A stretch of DNA of 10,020 nt from Candidatus Desantisiibacteriota bacterium (lineage in GTDB: Bacteria; UBA9089; CG2-30-40-21), in the NCBI GenBank assembly GCA_016208205.1, contig JACQYP010000034.1, forward strand, positions 1 to 10,020, given 5' to 3'. Positions within the stretch are counted from its first letter, which is position 1, and every line of letters starts with the position of its first letter. The position numbers and the translations under genes were made by a program. The notes under the pieces are model-generated. The model had not been told where the DNA came from. It searched no databases and saw only the letters and a list, made by a program, of their open reading frames with translations. Shown here piece after piece: positions 7,011 through 10,020 of the stretch.

Positions 7011-7032
7011 GGGCAACCCCCTGTGGTTGCCC
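7011..7032. repeat. Hairpin between dsrB and dsrD
   Basis: GGGCAACC (7011-7018) pairs perfectly with GGTTGCCC (7025-7032) across a CCCTGT loop. It starts 8 nt after the dsrB stop and ends 15 nt before the dsrD ribosome site. The preceding CGTAG again resembles the GTAG lead of the other palindromes. It is probably a dispersed REP-like unit. There is no U-tract, so termination is unlikely. Confidence 0.65.
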
Positions 7033-7047
7033 ATCGTTTGTCATATG

Positions 7048-7054
7048 AAGGAGG
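7048..7054 (+). promoter_or_regulatory. Ribosome binding site that decides the dsrD start
   Basis: AAGGAGG lies 7 nt before the ATG at 7062. This favours that start over an in-frame GTG at 7023 inside the hairpin. Confidence 0.85.
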
Positions 7055-7061
7055 CAGGAAA

Positions 7062-7307
7062 ATGGCAATATCGGTTGAGGAATTGGCAGATGCCATGTAT
7101 GAATTAGTAGCAGAGTATGCCGGCAAGAAAAAGCTCAAAGCCAGTGATATAGTTAAGGAAATGATTAGTAAGTATGGTGATGAGGTGGATAAGGAACAGG
7201 GTAAAGAGGCAATAAGATGCTTAATGGATTCTGAAAGGTGTGTTTATACCTATTTTGGTGGTACATATATTGAACTGCCGCATAAAGAGGGTGCTGAACC
7301 TGAGTAA
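7062..7307 (+). CDS. dsrD: DsrD, small winged-helix activator of DsrAB
   Basis: The product is 81 residues, almost the same as characterised DsrD (about 78). DsrD is a small winged-helix protein that has been shown to stimulate sulfite reduction by DsrAB rather than act as a DNA-binding regulator, and it is found mainly in reductive dsr clusters. Here the helical part spans residues about 5-55 and includes KKKLKASDIVKEM. The C-terminal wing is VYTYFGGTYIELPHKEGAE, whose aromatic-glycine-tyrosine pattern matches the family. The position directly after dsrB, 59 nt away, is the classical one. It is too short to rely on sequence alone, but length, motif and context agree. An alternative reading as an unrelated small winged-helix regulator is unlikely. 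Confidence 0.88.
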   Translation: MAISVEELADAMYELVAEYAGKKKLKASDIVKEMISKYGDEVDKEQGKEAIRCLMDSERCVYTYFGGTYIELPHKEGAEPE

Positions 7308-7339
7308 TAAGGAAATGCGGAAGTAAATTAGTAATTTTC

Positions 7340-7488
7340 ATTATGAACCGCAGAGGCGCAAAGACGCAGAGAAATATAGAGAAATAAATTTATATTGAAA
7401 TTTGCACTAAAATCTTCACATTTTCATATCCACTTATATTGCTTATTTTGTATTTTCTCTGCGTCTTTGCGCCTCTGCGGTTCATAAT
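7340..7488. repeat. 35-bp perfect inverted repeat between dsrD and dsrL
   Basis: Positions 7340-7374 are the exact reverse complement of 7454-7488; the arm core is CGCAGAGGCGCAAAGACGCA. The 79-nt centre is AT-rich, with no gene and no convincing promoter. The same GCAGAGGCGCAAAGACGC word is common as a dispersed repeat in environmental bacterial genomes (from memory). The right arm ends 6 nt before the dsrL ribosome site (GGAAGGAG, 7495-7502). In RNA this would form a very stable stem with no U-tract, which could hinder readthrough or protect the dsrABD message. It fills most of the 201-nt gap. Confidence 0.85.
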
Positions 7489-7508
7489 TTTATTGGAAGG
7501 AGTAAACT

Positions 7509-9191
7509 ATGGCAATAGTAATTAAAAAAAGAAAAAGGAAATTGGGTATTCGTATGGGGCGTGGTCGTGGGACAAGAGAGGCTTCTTTATCGAGACCAAG
7601 ATATGCACCTAAGACACCACCCTGTACATTTACCTGTCCGGCTGGAACGGATATAAGGGGATATTTGACATATATCAGCCAGTCCAAAGACTATAAACGC
7701 TCTCCAGAAGAGTCTCTGCAAGAGGCTTGGTATATTCTTACAGATAAAAACCCCTTGCCTGCGGTTTGCGGTAGGGTTTGTCCGCATCCATGTGAGAAAG
7801 ATTGTAATCGCAAGGCAAAGGATAACCCATTGGCTATTAACAGCGTAGAAAGGTTTATCGGTGATTATGGGATAGAGAATAAGCTGTCTCTTAAAAGGAT
7901 AAATGAATCATCATACCCTGAAAAGATAGCCGTGATTGGTTCAGGACCATCCGGGCTTTCTTGTGCCTATCAATTGGCAAGGCGTGGATATGGGGTTACA
8001 ATATTTGAGGCATTTGATAAGCCGGGCGGGATGCTCAGATATGGCATTCCTGTTTATCGTCTTCCTGATGATGTACTGGATGCAGAGATTAATGCTATCT
8101 GTGACCTTGGGGTTGATATTAAGTGTAATGTCAGGGTTGGCAAGGATATATTGCTTGATGATATGAAGAAGTGGTATACGGCAGTATATGTTGCTATTGG
8201 GGCACATAATGGACTTGGTCTTAATGTGCCGGGTGAAGATGCAGCTAATGTATTAACCGGTGCGGACTATCTTCATATGGTAAATAAGGGTGAAAAGGTT
8301 GCTATTGGAAATAAGGTCGTTGTTATTGGCGGCGGCAATAGTGCCATAGATGCTGCCAGGGTATCTAAAAGGCTGGGGGCAGATGTAACCATTCTCTATC
8401 GCAGAACAAAGAAAGAGATGCCGGCTATTGAGCATGAGATTGTATCTGCTGAAGAAGAAGGGATTGGGTTTGAATTATTAGCTGCACCAATAGAGATAAT
8501 TAAGGATAATAACAATCTGGCAATTGGTATAAAGTGTATCCGTATGGAGCTTGGGGCACCGGATTCAAGCGGCAGGGCAACGCCGGTACCTGTTCCTGGT
8601 TCTGAGTTTGTCATAGATGCAACCATGATTATTCCATCTATCAGCCAGTCACCTGTATTTACCGGGCTTGAAGAATTGAAGAATGAAAAGGGCTGGATTA
8701 CTGTGGATGATAAATGTCAAACTACGACTGCCGGTGTCTTTGCCGGTGGCGATGTGACCAATCAGCTTGGATTAGTAACCGAGGCTATCGGGCTTGGCCG
8801 CAAGGCAGCTGAAGCAATTGATGCCTTCCTTAAGCCACAGGAAACAACAGAAAAGCCACAACCAATATCAGTTATCAAGTATGAACGGATGAACCTTAAC
8901 TACTATGCTTCCTTGACACGAGTCGAGGAAACAGGATTGATGGCTGAGGAACGGGTGAATAATTTTAATGAAGTAGTCATGACCATAAGCCAGGAGCAGG
9001 TTATTGGAGAAACAAAAAGATGCATGAGCTGTGGACAATGCTTTGATTGCGATAACTGCTACAGCTATTGTTCAGATAATGCGGTTAAAAAACTACCCAA
9101 GGGGCAACATTACGAGTTCCATCTGGAAACCTGCCAAGGCTGCAAAAAGTGTGCTGAGGAATGTCCTTGCGGGTATATTGATATGGTCTAA
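7509..9191 (+). CDS. dsrL: DsrL-type iron-sulfur flavoprotein, NAD(P)H:acceptor oxidoreductase linked to DsrAB
   Basis: The product is 560 residues; Allochromatium vinosum DsrL is about 650 (from memory). The N-terminus is very basic (KKRKRK, then RMGRGRGTREASLSRPRY), a feature I recall in DsrL. A GltD-like Fe-S domain follows (C39, C43, C87, C91, C95, C99). The FAD-binding GSGPSG is at 144-149, the pyridine-nucleotide motif GGGNSAID at 274-281 with YRR at 297-299, and the second FAD motif AGGDV at 412-416. The C-terminal ferredoxin region has C505/C508/C511/C514/C517/C521 and C542/C545/C548/C552. This extra domain, absent from ordinary glutamate synthase small subunits, together with its place in the dsr cluster makes it DsrL. 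In sulfur oxidisers DsrL takes electrons from DsrAB to NAD+; beside dsrD it could instead feed NAD(P)H electrons to sulfite reduction. Subtype is not certain. Confidence 0.86.
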   Translation: MAIVIKKRKRKLGIRMGRGRGTREASLSRPRYAPKTPPCTFTCPAGTDIRGYLTYISQSKDYKRSPEESLQEAWYILTDKNPLPAVCGRVCPHPCEKDCNRKAKDNPLAINSVERFIGDYGIENKLSLKRINESSYPEKIAVIGSGPSGLSCAYQLARRGYGVTIFEAFDKPGGMLRYGIPVYRLPDDVLDAEINAICDLGVDIKCNVRVGKDILLDDMKKWYTAVYVAIGAHNGLGLNVPGEDAANVLTGADYLHMVNKGEKVAIGNKVVVIGGGNSAIDAARVSKRLGADVTILYRRTKKEMPAIEHEIVSAEEEGIGFELLAAPIEIIKDNNNLAIGIKCIRMELGAPDSSGRATPVPVPGSEFVIDATMIIPSISQSPVFTGLEELKNEKGWITVDDKCQTTTAGVFAGGDVTNQLGLVTEAIGLGRKAAEAIDAFLKPQETTEKPQPISVIKYERMNLNYYASLTRVEETGLMAEERVNNFNEVVMTISQEQVIGETKRCMSCGQCFDCDNCYSYCSDNAVKKLPKGQHYEFHLETCQGCKKCAEECPCGYIDMV

Positions 9192-9518
9192 GAAAGAAGA
9201 TGATAAATTAGCCACAGAGGTCACAGAGAGCACAGAGGAATAAAGATGTTTGAATAACTCATGTGTTCTCTGTGGCAAGTTATTTCAGTAATGGGTGAAC
9301 GGTTACGAAAAACTCATTATCCTACCATCCCATAAATTCTATCATCCTATCATTTAATTATCTTCTTACCCCTTTCGTAAATTGTGCCCTCGTTGAGTAT
9401 ATCTGTGTTAATCCGTAGTATCCGTGTTCCATTCTTCTAAAATTATTTCTCTGTACCTCTGTGTCTCCGTGGTGAATTTCTGCTTGCACAGCTCGGAATC
9501 TCTCTTTGCAAAAATTGC
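9192..9518. other. Gene-poor spacer filled with dispersed-repeat debris
   Basis: No plausible gene or RNA gene was seen on either strand. The left part has GCCACAGAG (9211-9219) with its inverted partner CTCTGTGGC (9268-9276). At 9448-9476 a diverged, oppositely oriented relative of the same CACAGAG-rich word appears. At 9401-9430 there is a CTGTGTTAATCCGT then ATCCGTGTTCC pair. Around 9321-9357 are short repeats of CATCC, ATCAT and CTATCAT. These look like fragments of the same class of dispersed repeats found in the operon spacers. No intrinsic terminator with a U-tract was found for the dsr operon. Confidence 0.6.
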
Positions 9519-9546
9519 TTGACAATATTTAGAAATTTGCTATAAT
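9519..9546 (+). promoter_or_regulatory. Near-consensus sigma-70 promoter for the LsrF-family gene
   Basis: A perfect TTGACA (9519-9524) and a perfect TATAAT (9541-9546) are separated by 16 nt, and TG at 9538-9539 makes an extended -10. Transcription would start near 9553, leaving a leader of about 100 nt before the ATG at 9650. This is the best promoter in the window and marks the gene as a unit separate from the dsr operon. Confidence 0.85.
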
Positions 9547-9555
9547 GCATGTTAT

Positions 9556-9620
9556 GGTGAGAAGTGAGAAGTGAGGAAACAGAATTGCCTTTACTGTTTT
9601 CATTCTAACCTCTAACTTTC
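9556..9620. repeat. Imperfect inverted word-repeat in the leader of the LsrF-family gene
   Basis: The left side has tandem GAGAAGTGAGAAGTGAGG followed by AAACAG; the right side has CTGTTTTCATTCTAACCTCTAAC. The inner AAACAG (9577-9582) and CTGTTT (9594-9599) pair perfectly, and the outer parts pair only loosely. It resembles the word-based inverted repeats at 3110-3224 and 4457-4542. It lies between the predicted transcription start and the ribosome site (AAGGAGG, 9634-9640). Confidence 0.45.
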
Positions 9621-9649
9621 CAATAAAAATTACAAGGAGGATTACTATT

Positions 9650-10020
9650 ATGGATTGGGGAATGGAAAATCGATTGTCAAGATTGATTCAGCCGGATGGT
9701 CACTGTTTTTTTATGCCGATAGATCATGGATATTTTCAGGGGCCAACCACAAAATTAGAAAAACCATGGAAAACTATTCAGCCGCTGCTGCCTTATTTTG
9801 ATGCTCTTTTTGTAACTCGAGGGGTCTTGCGTTCTGCGATACCTGCTGATATTAACAAACCTATTATTCTCAGGGTCTCCGGCGGTACAAGTATGGTGGG
9901 TAAGGATCTGGCAGATGAGATACTTACTACCTCTGTTGAAGAGGCTCTCAGGCTTAATGCTTCTGCTGTAGGGCTTTCCGTGTTTATTGGTTCTGATTAT
10001 GAAAAACAAACCCTGTCAAA
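9650..10020 (+). CDS. LsrF/DhnA-family class I aldolase-thiolase, N-terminal part (cut by right edge)
   Basis: The first 123 residues are present and the frame is open to the window edge. It opens MDWGMENRLSR and contains PIDHGYFQGPTT (24-34 region), TRGVLRS (56-62), INKPIILRVSGGTS (68-81), and RLNASAV with FIGSDYEKQ near 101-120. These closely follow Escherichia coli LsrF, the thiolase that cleaves 3-hydroxy-5-phosphonooxypentane-2,4-dione in autoinducer-2 breakdown. The wider DhnA family of (beta/alpha)8 aldolases also includes class I fructose-bisphosphate aldolases and the aminodideoxyheptulosonate synthase of an alternative aromatic pathway. The Schiff-base lysine would lie beyond the window, so the substrate cannot be decided. 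AAGGAGG lies 9 nt before the ATG. It has its own strong promoter and no visible lsr neighbours. Confidence 0.85.
   Translation, partial: MDWGMENRLSRLIQPDGHCFFMPIDHGYFQGPTTKLEKPWKTIQPLLPYFDALFVTRGVLRSAIPADINKPIILRVSGGTSMVGKDLADEILTTSVEEALRLNASAVGLSVFIGSDYEKQTLS

Noticed and set aside
7023..7061. Upstream GTG as the dsrD start
   Set aside because: It lies in the REP-like hairpin, while the ATG at 7062 has a strong ribosome site and gives the usual DsrD length.
7509..9191. Glutamate synthase small subunit (GltD)
   Set aside because: The basic N-terminal extension, the added C-terminal cysteine clusters and the dsr context fit DsrL; no large glutamate synthase subunit is nearby.
9211..9276. Inverted repeat after dsrL as the operon's intrinsic terminator
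   Set aside because: The stem is only 9 bp with a 48-nt loop and no following U-tract. The sequence matches dispersed-repeat words instead.

Overview
The window is almost entirely one plus-strand gene cluster for dissimilatory sulfur metabolism. In order it holds the end of dsrM, then dsrK, dsrJ, dsrO, dsrP, dsrA, dsrB, dsrD and a dsrL-type gene. After a gene-poor, repeat-rich gap, a separately promoted aldolase/thiolase gene of the LsrF (DhnA) family begins and runs off the right edge. The host is an anaerobic or sulfur-cycling bacterium, moderately AT-rich by eye. The spacers carry many short dispersed palindromic repeats of the kind common in uncultured environmental lineages, but the phylum cannot be fixed from this sequence alone.

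Layout. 1-179: C-terminus of the membrane cytochrome b DsrM. 181-2888: DsrK (HdrD-like Fe-S protein), DsrJ (triheme cytochrome c with a GTG start) and DsrO (Tat-exported ferredoxin), tightly packed except for a 117-nt dsrK-dsrJ spacer. 2889-3258: gap holding a 208-bp nested palindromic element plus a second inverted repeat. 3259-4449: DsrP (NrfD-type membrane protein). 4450-4629: long imperfect hairpin and a weak candidate promoter. 4630-7002: DsrA and DsrB, separated by three perfect hairpins. 7062-7307: DsrD. 7308-7508: gap with a 35-bp perfect inverted repeat. 7509-9191: DsrL. 9192-9649: repeat debris, then a near-consensus sigma-70 promoter. 9650-10020: partial LsrF-family gene.

How the genes work together. 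DsrMKJOP is a membrane complex linking periplasmic and quinone-pool redox to a cytoplasmic HdrD-like subunit that handles DsrC trisulfide/thiols. DsrAB is the siroheme sulfite reductase. DsrD is its small activator and usually marks the reductive direction. DsrL is an Fe-S flavoprotein that exchanges electrons between NAD(P)H and DsrAB, and is best known from sulfur oxidisers. DsrD and DsrL together make the direction of the pathway a real question; sulfite reduction with a pyridine-nucleotide input is my preferred reading. dsrC, dsrN and the sulfate activation genes are not in the window.

The protein genes belong to known families. The most unusual part is the non-coding DNA. Nearly every larger spacer of the operon contains a different inverted-repeat element. 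Two copies of one palindrome begin directly at the stop codons of dsrK and dsrA. The dsrK-dsrJ spacer also carries a 49-nt near-identical copy of a piece of dsrK.
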